Shown here: piece by piece, positions 35,478 through 48,550 of the stretch | Layout: each line of letters opens with the position of its first letter | How positions within the stretch are numbered: position 1 is the stretch's first letter | Source of the DNA: Otis tarda | Taxonomy: Eukaryota > Chordata > Aves > Otidiformes > Otididae | Assembly: GCA_026413225.1 (NCBI GenBank) | Contig: CM048554.1 | Span: 57,247,463 to 57,311,462, forward strand | Direction: 5' to 3' | DNA length: 64,000 nucleotides | Notes under the pieces: model-generated | What the model was told of the DNA's origin: nothing | What the model saw: only the letters and a program-made list of their open reading frames with translations | Database searches by the model: none | Translations under genes and position numbers: made by a program

Positions 35478-38400
35478 AAACCAGCACAGGAGGTAGCTGT
35501 GGGGCCAAAATCCCAAGGGATTATGACACTGCAATTCACAAGGATGTTGTAGGGTACAACCCTGCCCACTTCAGAGCAGGACTGAAAACTGTACCCTGTA
35601 TCATCTCAGAGAAGGGGATGTCTATGGGTGGATTCAGACCAGCTAGTCCATTATTATTAACAGACAAGAGATTAAATGGATTATCCACCATCTACTGTTG
35701 ACTTTTCCAGTTCACAGCTCTTTATTAGAGCATAAGTCAACTTCCACCTAGCACTCAAGACACCTCTGCTGTCTAGAGATACTGGAAGGGGAATGCTGCC
35801 ATCTCATAGGATCTCAGGTATTATTTTAGACTATTAATTATCCTATTAGGAAGTTCTGCTTCTATCTTGCAGTCAGTGCAGAATAAATATTTATACCAGC
35901 ATAGTACACAGATGACTGATCTCTCTATTGCTCTTCACTTGGTATAGCCACATACATAGGACAGTAGTAAGCCAACAGCTCTGCTCTGGTACTGTTCTAA
36001 ACTGTTAGATATCACTCTTTGCTAGTGAAAATGACCACAGAAGGTACAATCAGAAAAATATAGTGCTGCCAGTGAATCCAGAATGAATGCCCTAGACATT
36101 AAAGACCTAGGCAGAAAAACTAGAAAAGACCTGGCCTCCTTTTCCTTGCAGTAGGGATGCTTTTCTCTTCCTTCTCATCTCCTCTGGCATTTACATTTGC
36201 ATTTAGGGCAGACTGTAGGCAAGAAAACTGTCATATAAGAGCTGGTAGAATGGTAAGGAGATAAAGATTGGATAAGATGTGAGTGTGTGACATGCATGAT
36301 GGGTAAGTTCTGGAAGAGTGCGCAGACTGAGTCAGCTGCCGTATCTTCCAGCTGCTCACCTGGCTGACAGCTCCTAACTGCATCCAACTAACCAGAGACC
36401 ATGAAAGCATGGAAAAGGGAAGACAAAAGGAACACTACAGCAGATACCCAAGCAAGGACATGGTCAAAAACATGGTTACATATGATTGTTTTCTATGAAT
36501 GTTTTATATACATGAAAAACAAGTTAGCCCAAAAAAATCAAAGTAATCTGCAATGTAAAGGAAATCCAACACACAACATCTACCCATCAGATTATGCTGT
36601 ATGGTCTCTATACACAGAGACCCACAGAGATTTCATATGCCATTCACAAACTGTCAGTATACTTCCTCATAGCAAATATATGGGATGCCAACAACAATAG
36701 CAACTTCGTGCACAAGAAAGACAAAACACACATTACCTACAGACAAGCTGAGGCTCAAAACATCATTTTCAGAGCTATGCATAGCCCTGAAGGGGCATAA
36801 AGGGCATAACGCCAAGGCCATAGGAAAGGAAGGCACTGCAGTCATATGGCAATCACTACTGAGTCCAGCAGCCATGTGCTGTCATCATTGGAGTTTGTCC
36901 AGCAGCACACCTCATAACGTATATATGCTGATAAACTGACAGAAGGAATTTCATGTGTTTTACTACGCTGCATAACTTAAAGCTGTATACAGAAGCACCT
37001 TCCAAAGCAATGACTTTAGAAAGACATCCTACACGACTGCATCTGAGCCAGGAGCAGCTTGGATTCACAGCAGTGCAGTCTGCTCAGTCTGCTCCTCCCG
37101 ACGCTCACTCTCAAAGCGGCGAGATCCCACTCCATATACACAGCCTCCAGAGGGGCTGGAGCGATTTTTATGGAACCAGTCCATGCATATACACAACTTG
37201 ATGACGCACACTCAGAGCGGACAATAGGGCTAATAATACTAGCCACTTCAGTGATGAGAACATAACTGTAAAACACTTGGGAGGAATGTAAGTCAGAGGT
37301 GGAGAGAGGCTTTAAGAAAGATTTAGTCCTATATTATTAATCAGTTACAGTAAGAAAGGCTAGTAAACACTCAGACATGCTCTGTTCTAAAGTTAGACAA
37401 AGCCTGTTTTCCAAGTAAAGGTAAGGAACAAAATGCACTCCTTACGTTGCTGAAAACAGCATTTATGCCTACAAATATGTAAGGCAGAATGGATCGCTCT
37501 CACTTTTGCATGCTCTGTTTCATCTGCATAAACATAGCCAAAGTTAGTAACCCATGAAGGTAAATACCACCACCACAAAGGTGTCTATGAAGAGCCATGA
37601 TATCCAAACATAGAGCTCTGTGTGAAACACATCTACTCGACTAAGCATGAAATCCTGACACTGCTGAAGACAGTGGGAGTTTTGCCATTAACTTTGTATG
37701 AGGAAGGATTTTAGCCCCATCTTCTAATTATAAGGAGGAAGTCCTCAGTGAAGTACAAAAGAATGCAACACTGCAGTATATTATATAAACTGAGTTATCA
37801 TGCTGCATGGCTCTAGGGTAAATAAAGCTTTTACCTTGTTTACATAATGTTTTATTTCTAAATATCATAAAGTTTACTCTAAATTAACTTATGCAAAATT
37901 TTAGAAGTTACCATTTCCAGCTGAAAAGTGATCTTTTTAAAGAGATATCTACAGAAATAAAAATGGTGATAGAAACTTCTGTTACTTTTATAATTAGAAT
38001 TATTGCTATAGGGCTGAATATTTCTTAAGAGCATCTGCTTCTCACGTGACACAACAGACTAAGAGTTGGCAACTGACACATAGATGCTAGTTGCAAACAT
38101 TTATTATACTACCAGGGTTTACATTCAGCAGCTGTCAGTGTTACTGACAACTGTAACAGAAATCAGAAAAAACAGAATTTTTGCTTGCCAGAAGGCCAGC
38201 TGGTGCTTGATTTTACTGTTATTGTTGTTTGTTTGTTTATTTTACTTTTGAAGTGTATTAAAAATAAGTCTTTCTCAAAAAAACTACTCAAAATATGTAT
38301 TTTAAAGAACACTTGTGTTACCTTCAAACTCTGATGCAATTCATTGTTTTTCAACTTTGGTGAAGCAAGATTGCAAAGAGATCAAAATTTAATGGACTAT

Positions 38401-41400
38401 CTATTCTGCAATACTCTAAACTGCCTTTCAAAAAAAAAATTAAATTAAAGCTGGAGCTCAGTAGTTTCTTAACCTAAATATTATCAGAAAAAAACAAACT
38501 CAAATGCTTCACCCTAAAAATATGGTAACAAACTGATGCTGTCACAGTAGTGTCAGCATTTCCTTCTTAAAATCATATTTACATGGATTTATAAGTTGAG
38601 ATATGGCTAAACTAATAAGCTTTACTCTGAACGAAGCTGCAGCAGTTGTCAAGACTTGTTCATAACAGTATGTCTCAACAAAGTGAAAGAGACAGACCAA
38701 TCCAGAGGAACAATAATACTTTATTTGATCAAAGATGCTCTTTGTCTATCTGATACACCAATATGGCTACAACTGCAGTAGCTAATACCAAGGTTACATA
38801 CAAGTTAAAGTTCAGTGCCAGTAAGGGTTCTTCGAGGCTACAATGTTTGAAGAGCAAGACATACTGGCTTACTGGCAGACACTTAGCCAAGAAAAGTCTG
38901 CTTGTTACAGAAGGGCAATCTGTTAATCTACAACTCTTCAGATCCAACTAAATGAACTGCAAAAGTCATAAGGAATCTGTTGCACTCCACTAGCCCTCTC
39001 CCCAGGCAGCAGATCACCTTCTCGTGCTTCTCCTGCTCTGAGTGCTTCTTTAAAAGCAATTATAGGAGAACAAGACCAAGTTATTACACTTATCTGATGG
39101 GACAGAAGGGAAATTTTTGCTCTCATCACACACTTCTGGGTCTTTGCATTCAAAGACATGCCAAAAATCTTTACGTGCCAAGAACAAAACATTACAACAG
39201 AGGATAAGGACTGGAAGGTTTAAATGATCAAATAATGTTCCATCTCTAGTATTCATCACAGTGGTCTCTGTTAGGCCATGTAACTTCTTTCCATTTCCAC
39301 ATCTGTCCAGCTACTAAGAAAATGCCAGAAGACTACAGGCATTATCCTTGGTACGTACTCATCAGTAACTTCAAAGGCAGAAGGGAACTGAGAACAACTG
39401 TCTGTTTCCATTAACTATCCATGTTGCCTTCAGAAACAGCTTATATAGACCTCATAAAAAAAAAAGAAGCGTAAACAATCAACTCACGGAAACTAAACTA
39501 AGCCCTTAATTTTCTGGTCTCCAAGATCTACTGTAAGATTTGAGAACTACTGTGTTACTGTAACACTTTGAAGATATCTCACTTGCTGATAGCTGAAGAA
39601 AAACAACCAAACAAAAGTAGCCAGCCAAATAAAAAAAAAGTGCTTTATGTCACTGATGGGCTTTCCCAGAACAGAAGCAGGACATGTCCTCTCTTGGATG
39701 TATGACAACTTCACATGTCAGGCCAAGGGTGATGACAAGTTTACACAATGCATCTCAAAAGATATTCTAGCTTTTTAATTTTGACTTTTTTTTTCTTCAT
39801 ATTATGAACTTAGTATTATTTAAAACTTTGCAAACATACTCCATGAAGTGAAATGAGTCTTACAGCATCTTTTAAGCCTTAGTATCTTAATCCTTAAATC
39901 ATAATCTTTAATATTGTGATTAAGCACTAGTAAACCAGAGTCTGAAGATATTTTCTATTTCTTTACATATCTTTTCCCATAAGTGCTATTTGTCTTACTA
40001 GATTTTTTATTTTTTTTCCTCCTTGTGCAATATATTTTTATTATACTTTTGATATTTCTGAACAGTTTTCTTGCATAATATATCAGAGAATAAGATATGG
40101 GGTTGACACACAGTAAGAGGTGATAACGTGCCTGCATTATGGTGGGCCAAAAGAACTTGTCACCCTGGATTGCAGCTGTTTCCTATTGACATGAATGCAT
40201 CCTGGCTGTTATGACTGCAGAGTCCCAAGCTTTCTTGCCATCATTTATCTATAGCTGTGTGTGATGAGTGCACATGCTGTTCTCTTAGAGTATGCTAGGC
40301 AATAGCACATGGTGTCTTAGACATGCCTCATTATATTCCTTGTCAAGGAACAATTTTAAGAACCTTTCATTGCACTGGTTTAGTTCTGACTTTATCATCA
40401 GACCTTTATATATATTTTCCAGAAGTTACATTGCCTGCAGAGAGAATAATTATAAGCAGCTAGTGGAATTTGTGATTGCTTTCCTCACACTTATTATGTG
40501 CCAAAATGCTGAAAAGTAATAAGCTAAGATATATTACTTTTTTTTTTTTAGCAGATTCTGTACTTTCAATCTGCAAATATGGTAAGGTTATTCATGTTTA
40601 ATCTTGGACATCTACTAGCTTTGACAGACGTACTTGCAAGTGGAAACAGTTCAAAGGAAACCAAAAGTTACCTAAGCATGCCTTTTGTGTTCAAGCTTTA
40701 TTGCATCAAACGAATTAGGATTTTCAAAGCATAAAGACCCTTCGTTTACTATACAGATCCTCATTGCTTAGGAGCAAAACTCAGCTGTCAGCTGAAGACT
40801 CTCTCAGACATCACATCTTCATGCCAGAAAAATCTACTAACTAATTCAGTTCTCAGAGCAGTTCTTTAGGCAAAAATAAATACTACTGAACTAGCTAAAT
40901 GACAAGAAGATAGTGAGAAATCTTGGGTTAAACTAAATTTCAGACTAAATTCTTAGAATATTTGGAAAGGATACATTTCTTCAGTTCCATGATGAAATGC
41001 TTTTTTTATTATTTATTTCAGTATACAAAGAACTAAATGGCTCAAGAACATAGCCCCATGTAAGCAGTCTTACTGAAAGACCTGCTTTTTCCACAAATTT
41101 CCTGCTCTACCATTTTATAGAAAGCTTGCACAAAACTGAATGCAGACTGTGTGTAATTTAGTCCCTTTAAAAAACTTTGTAATATAAACTACTATACAAT
41201 CCAATTCTCTTGCATCTTTAAGAAGGAAAATAGTAAATATTCCATTTGAGTCTTAGAATATTGTTATTGTACGTAGGAACATACAGTTTTTATAAAACTA
41301 AAACCAAACAAAAAAAACCATCACACCTATTGAGGAGATATTTTGTGTTTAGGGCCTCCAATATTTTGTGCACATTTTTGTTAAAAGGTTACTTTTCTCT

Positions 41401-42082
41401 CATTTTTATGTGTCTTTTTCTCTGTTGCACAATCAAAGGGTACTGGAATTTTAAAAAAATTCTGCACCATTCTCCCACTAACTTAGTGGGCAGAGCTGGG
41501 CAAATCTCTTAATCTTTTGCAGCTGGTGTCCCATAGAAAGGATAGACCAAGGTTAAGATACTACTTTCTATACTTCAGAGAATACTAGAAAGAAATGTCA
41601 AAGTGAGTGCAAGGTACTTGAACATCACAGTTAAAGATCCAATGTAAGTACCTTAGCAAAACTCTTACAGTTTGTATGTCTCAGTAGCATCCAGTCAGCA
41701 TCAGGATCTCTCGTTTTGGAGGTTAACTAGTTGATATTTGGACAGTGCTTTTTAACAATAATTTTGATAATTTTGTAATCTCTTGCAGTGATCTCTATAG
41801 GCATCAGAAATTGAACATCTTAGTGTGCAAACAGAAATTTAGTGTCTCCATCCTGTTGAAAATCCTAGTTCTAGCCCTTGCTCCTCTTTGGATCTACACT
41901 AGAAGGTAGAAAACCATAAAACTATACCTTGTAGCAGAAAGAAAACTGCCAGTAGTTCAGTTCAGAGAAAGGTTTTAGTTGTCTGACATTAATCAGTAAC
42001 TGCCTAAGCTGCTGATGTATTTCACAGCATATAGAAATACCGGTATGTTAAAAATAGCATTTACATTGAAGTTCAACCCAAG
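35478..42082. other. Non-coding sequence, no clear gene
   Basis: This is unique sequence. The patch at about 37000-37240 is GC-richer with several CpGs and overlapping open frames on both strands, which could mark a regulatory element, but I see no specific motif to support that. Elsewhere short frames, A/T runs and ordinary AT-rich sequence were all I found. Confidence 0.58.
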
Positions 42083-42208
42083 CATTCAAGGCCAGGTTGG
42101 ATGAGGCTCTGAGCAACCTGATCTAGTTGGGGATGTTCCTGCTCCTTGCAGGGGGGTTGGACTAGATAACCTTTGAAGGTCCCTTCCAACCCTAACCATT
42201 CTATGATT
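42083..42208 (+). mobile_element. CR1 LINE, 3' tail fragment
   Basis: This 126-bp CR1 fragment lies on the plus strand, starting at CATTCAAGGCCAGGTTGGATGAGG (the last codons of ORF2) and running through the 3' UTR to CATTCTATGATT. It matches the other copies closely, with small changes such as GATAACC for GATGACC. Confidence 0.93.
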
Positions 42209-45200
42209 TGTGTAGTTCCTTTCTAGCCCTGCAAAATAATTTGCAGTATAAATGTCATTTTTACTTCATGGCAAAAGGAACACTGCAGTCAGAGCATTAT
42301 TTCCACATAATGACACATTTGTTATTAAACCATAACTATATTATTACAACTATTAGTTATAAAAGAGAAATTTCTTGCATGGAAAATCTGAAGTTACTTC
42401 CTTGTCAGCAACTAAAGCGTCAAAGTTCATAAAGAATGAAACATTACTGAAAATACTGAATGTGGCATTTTTGGTGTAACTATTACAATACTTTTATTTG
42501 CATATAATTTCATTTTTAGTTTACTATCTTAGAAGTATTCCAATTGCAGTGGAAACTGCAAATATATTCACAGATTGCACTGCACAGTAATGAGGATAGG
42601 ATTTCTTGCCTGCTCTGAACTACTGTCACACGATATTTCAGTTTGCAAGCATCGTCAGATCACTTTACCTTCTGAGAGTTTTCTATGTTTCATGAAAAAA
42701 ATATGAGAAAAGTGGCCTGGTTTCTTTTCCCTGCCTCAGATGAGAACTAAGTTGTACTTTTACCACGTCTGCTAAGAGTTCCCAAAAATACAGAAAAACA
42801 GACTATAAAGATATCCAGAAACACAGTGACTGAATTCACTAATCATGCAAATTACATGGAATAGAAAAAAAAAAAAAACTGCAAGCTCAGATACTGATGG
42901 AAGACTGAGGCCATAAAAATAAAGTAAAGCATCTCTGTTTATTAACTTTTTTATGGGAGTGTTTTGACTTTGGATTTCAGTATCCTACAGAAAAACAGAT
43001 CAATGACAGTGCTGTGATTACCATGTGTGTCTTTTGCCTAAATCCTCTCTGTTCCTCAAGAAGGTCTGCAGACGTAACTCAGCAAGCCTCTGCTTTATTC
43101 AGAGGATGTCAGCCAAGACACAGAGAGGCCAAAGAAGAGGTACACTCCCTGGTTGTCCCAAGCTTTTGTCTATGCATGTTCCCTGTACAGGAGACCATAG
43201 ATGGGGTTTGATGAGGGGCACTCAAAATGATGTCAATTTCTCTTGAGTTATGTGTCTTTCTGCATAGTTCCAAATAACTTGCTTCAGTCTTTCATTAGAC
43301 CCCTGCTTCCTCCAGACTTCCTGGAGAGAGATATCACAGAGCCGTAAGATTTCTAACAGATCATACAAATGACTATACAAGCTTCTATGCCTTTATAAAA
43401 ATCACAGTTTAGTGACAGTATATTAAAACAGCAAGAGAGTTTTGGAGGTAACATCCTTTACTGAGAATGTCCTGAGGAATGTCCTACAGCCACCTCTTGC
43501 CACATGGCAAGGCTGAGAAGGAAATTTTCTCAGTGTGCTCTAGCTTGTTTTGTAAAAGTTTGCAGACACTTGCATACTGCTGTAACAAATCACACAAAAC
43601 CACAGAAGTATAAAGAGACAGAAAAATAGCAAGAGGTGCTACATTGTGTACCAGAGGTCTCACAGCAAGCTCATGTAAGAAGAAAACAAAACCCCACCTT
43701 CAAGTACACCGTATGCCCGTAGAGGACTCACTCCGCTACATTTCCTGACTTTTCTGATGTATTTCCTTTTAAAAATAAATCAACTCATCCTATTTCAGTG
43801 AAGCAGAAGGATGCCCACAAAAGGATGCATCATGCCAATATTTTGAAGCTTCTATGAAATACATCATTAAATGGTGACAGTAATTTGTTCATCACAGCGC
43901 CCTTCCACTGGACATTTTAGATGTGTGAATTTTGTCCATAGACAAAGTAGGTTGGGTTTGTTGACTCACTGTGGATTCAATTTTTCTCCACACACTGTAC
44001 ATCTGCTGCAAATGCCTGCAAAGCCCCCACTATCTTTTCAACACCCACAGTACACTGACATACTGAGTAACAACACGTGAAGATTTCTACTGAACTTATG
44101 CATAAAAAAATCCCCAACCTGATGATTTCTTTTCCTATAAAAAAAAAAAACTGCAAGATTTGTTATTTAATACAAGTCAGTTGCTCATTTTAAAGTCATT
44201 TTTGCTAATGTACCTCTCCTAAGAAATTCAGCTCAAATGACATACCTCCAAGTAATTTTTCACCAACTTTTCTTCACCAATTTTTTTCCTTATTGAGTGT
44301 TTTTCATACAGCCTGGCCTTAATCCCACAATTCACTTCACTTGCCAGCTACTAACTGCTATGTGCAACTCAAATCCTGTCACTTATTGGCATGTAGCACT
44401 TCGTTCATACGAAAAAATTCTATCAAACATTTTTGTAATAATGTAACATGAAAGCAAAAATAAGAGTGTCTTTCAAGCTACATACACTGAAGTATCTGTC
44501 TGTTGGGAAACTCAACATTTTCTAAATAATATTGCAAGAGAAAAAAAATACAGGGAATAATTTCTACCATTTAGAGGAAAGCATGGGTGAAACAATTATG
44601 AACATAAACTCAGCTGGGGGTATAGCTTCTCTAAGTTCTTCTACGAAGAAGCTTGGTCTTCTGGACAGGGCTTGACATCAAAGATGAGAACAGGTAAGTT
44701 TGCTTCACAGTTTTGCTGTGTAGCTTTTTTGTGATACCAAGCAAGATCTGATGATCCACATGAAATTAAGAATGACGGTACTCCCTTTCCCCCACATTTA
44801 TTGTCCCTGAGCTGTTCAGACTGCAAACTGCTGTAGGCCTCTCTCTTGGCATTATAACAAAAGGAATAGTAACATCGTCATCACTTGAAATTAGTGTGAA
44901 CTTTAAAAATAAATGAAAATCTAAAAAAACTCATGCACACACGGATATACACCTATATGTCCACATACAGAAACACACACAAAACAGGCAACAAAACTTA
45001 ACTCTGAAACTAGTGCATAAGCTTACCACCCGTCAGAGTTTCAGGTAGATTTCACAATGAAGTGTCTTGCTTAGGACTGCATATATTTCCCTCTCCATAC
45101 ATAATTGAAGTTATTCCTATTTTACATCCCATAAATATTCACTGATGCAAGAGGGAAAATAGAACATTGTCTTCCCAAGATGCTGACAGAACCAAGGAGA

Positions 45201-48200
45201 ACCTCACCAGGGATCACTTCAAAGATCAATTACTCATGTCCAGAGAAACAAATTTAAACAATCTTATGTGAGCCTACTGTTAGCAGTTGCACTCTTGAAT
45301 TATGCATGATTCTTGACTGCTCATAATATGAGCAAACTACAGAGAGTTTCATTAGTACATTTCAATTATTGTAGTCCTTCTCACTCCTTGTTTGTTACAG
45401 TTAATTTTCATTTTTAGACTATCCTTTCACATTTGCTGTCAGCAGTGATGTCATGTTCAGAAAAAGGCTTATTGGATTCCTCATGCATTCGCTCTGTGCT
45501 GTCCCAAAGTGTACAAATTTACCTGTAAATTCTAAAAAATTCTGCAACTTTGTCTCACATAGAAAGTGTAATAACTACCACTGGTCTTCTGTGCTTGTAG
45601 AAATAATTTACCTGAAAAAGAGTTTGAATTTAATCCAGTATCTGAAACTTGTGAAGCATTAACGTCACTTGATCTTTGTAGGAGTTTAAAACACAGACAT
45701 TACCACAGTACCTGCAAAATATAGCAAGACATATGTTAACCATAGCCTCATTTTGACCACTTGTCAAAAATCTTAACACAAAATATGCCAGAAAGTAAGC
45801 AGCTGCTGGCCATAAAAATAATTACACAACAGTATTTGCCTTATGCTGATACTAGCATTTTGAAGACTCACCCTTGCTCTAGAAAAGTTTGATTAATCAA
45901 CAAAAAAGAGATGAATTCACTGCTAGAGTCAATAGAGTCAGGGTAATAAGGAGAATTTCTTCCTCCATCCACCCACCAGAAGCAGGAAAGGCCTTAATCC
46001 TCTGTTCTTTGGGTTATTTGTTGTCAAAATGAGTTTCTGCCTTAGAAAACTGTAGAATGTTGTTTCCAAAAGGCAAGTGCTCTGCCTGTCCAGAGAGGGA
46101 TATCCAGCTCACTAGAGGTGATCGACAGCAAGCAGGACTCATCGAGCCTCCAGAGGGGATGGGGTTGGGTACCGCCTTACATCACATCAGGGCTCCACTA
46201 CTGAAGCAAATATCCCTTTTGTTCCCACTTTGCCAGAGATGTGAACCAAAGCATGATGTCTAAGTGTTCACAAACTGGATATCTTTGGGATAAAGCTAAA
46301 CTGGACTCCAGGAATGTCACCAATGGACATTCAATTTACTGAACCAAACTAAAGGAAGCCTGAAGAAAAATCTGCTGAAATATATGCAGTGTTGGTTTAG
46401 GTCCCCTGCACCAGACATTCCTCTCTACAAATCTGCCTTTCCTGACTTGCATTACTTTGCTAATGCAGATGTAGCCAATACATCAAGCAGAGGCTACACA
46501 CTAAGATTGAACACATCCCCACTAGTCTGTGCTTGTTGAGGAGTGTAAATCTGAAATATAAATCAAAACTGCCACTACAACTTAAATTTGGACAAGGCCA
46601 TGTGTCTGGGAATCAGGGAATTCCTACTAAATCTGTCAGAGCTGGTGACCTTGCAGAGGCAGAGGTGAATCAGATCCTGTCGGGTCTCACCGCTGCATAT
46701 ATCACAAGCATACTATCTCCTGCAATCAGACACTGTCTTCAGCTGAGCTGATTTTCTATTCCACACCATTTCCTCCTGAGGTTTCTCATCAATAAATAAA
46801 GGGACATGCTGCTCTGCACCTGCCTAACCCCTTATTAGCTTACAGGCACACACACACAACCTCTCACCCCTCAAAACCACACCACTGGAAGAGCAGCACT
46901 GACAGAACAAAGATATTTTCAGTGTCCAAGCATTGGCTGTTTGTGTGTTAGTAGTCAGAAGTCTCTTAGCACTGCCATCGTAAATCTCAGTTTCAAATGC
47001 TGATCCATACAAATTTAGAACTGCAATAACTCATTTAACTTCCGAGACTATAAAAAACAGCTCGGGTTTTAAAGTTGTCAGGTGATTAAGAACAAAAACA
47101 TGAATTAGTGGGTACAGAGAAAGACAGAGAAGAAATATCCATGTTCAGTGGAGAAACTTTCAAATCCTGCTCAAATTAAAAGTTGATTAGTTAAATAAAT
47201 TAGTAAAAACTCTGAAAGTAGCCCAAAATGCAGTTAGTCTGTCAATGAGAATGTGCATGAGGAATGTAAGAGAATTTGCAATATTTGTCTGAGTAAGATG
47301 GAAGGAAAACCTGAGCATTTGTCTGCTGTATGCTGGGTGACTGCCTAACTCCAAGTCTATTAGCTGTCCGACAGGACAAGCATCTGCTCCTTCACTGGGA
47401 CCAACCAGAAATGGTACTTTCTATTTGAGCAACTGTCATTGTAGGTGTTGACAAAACCTGTAAATTCCCAAGATAAATTTTGACTTCAGAAAGTCAGCAC
47501 AGAAACCCGATTGAGGAAATTCTAGAACCACTTGCATTTCAGGCACCTTCCTTATGCTTGGCTTACCAAAAACCATTAAAAACATAACACATAAAGGAGC
47601 ACCTGCATTTTAGCAAAGGAAGGAGGGCTACAGTGAGTTGGGTGCCAAACCAAGGTATTTTAGAAGAGTTTTTTTTGCCATTTATGCTTTGATTTCAACT
47701 TTAAGTCAAGTAAGAAAGCATATAGCATGGAAATAAATATATATAAAATAATCTGATACACCATACCAGCTTTAAAGTTTCCTAGTGCCTCATTCAGGTA
47801 AGTTTGAAGTACACCAGTGTTTCAAATAATCTCCAAAGCACCAGGAACACTAAATTTTTCAAAACCATAAATAAGATAGCTCACTTCCACTGAAAATAAA
47901 AATAGAGACGGACAAAACCAGATGTATTAATTAACCACTTAACTTGTAAGACATACAGCTGCAGAAGTCCTTCAACTCTGGACAGATCATTACCCACTTC
48001 TGACTTCAGTAGAATTTTTTTCCTTCCTTCTCTGGACCCTAGTCCCATCACTGTACTCCACAGGGAAAACCAACCGTGGGACTCCTCCTCTTCATTTTTC
48101 CTAAAAAACATCTGCCGTTTTTCCTAATTGTTCACTGAGCATTTAGCACTTTCCAAAATATTTTATATGGCCTTCAAATGTTTATTCATAAAGCACTTCT

Positions 48201-48525
48201 GCTGTACTGCCCACCAAAGTCAGATAACCTGGGTTGATCATGCAGCAGTCTACAATAACTGGTAGTAGATTCACTTATTCATAGACTTAAAAAGCTGTAC
48301 ACTTCTATTAGTTTACATACAGTATGCTCTCTCATTTTGGTTAACACTATTATTTCTTTACTACTTGTTATATGCAGGTATAGACTATTACTTCAATTCA
48401 TATAATTCAAACTATATTTTTAAAAATAGTTAAATTAATTAGGAAGAGTGACTGGGGCCCTCATGATCATAAATCTCTTCAATCTCAACAGTCTGTAGAA
48501 TAATAAAAGCAAGATTTTATAAGAC

Positions 48526-48550
48526 AAATAAATAAATAAATAAATAAAAA
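48526..48550. repeat. (AAAT)n microsatellite
   Basis: About six tandem AAAT units. Confidence 0.96.

Noticed and set aside
44641..44826. Minus-strand 61-codon cysteine-containing frame opposite a GTAAGT donor motif on the plus strand
   Set aside because: No acceptor for the plus-strand reading and no recognisable domain on either strand.
47775..47805. CATTCAG|GTAAGT donor-like site
   Set aside because: The upstream 100 bp has stops in the forward frames and no usable acceptor.
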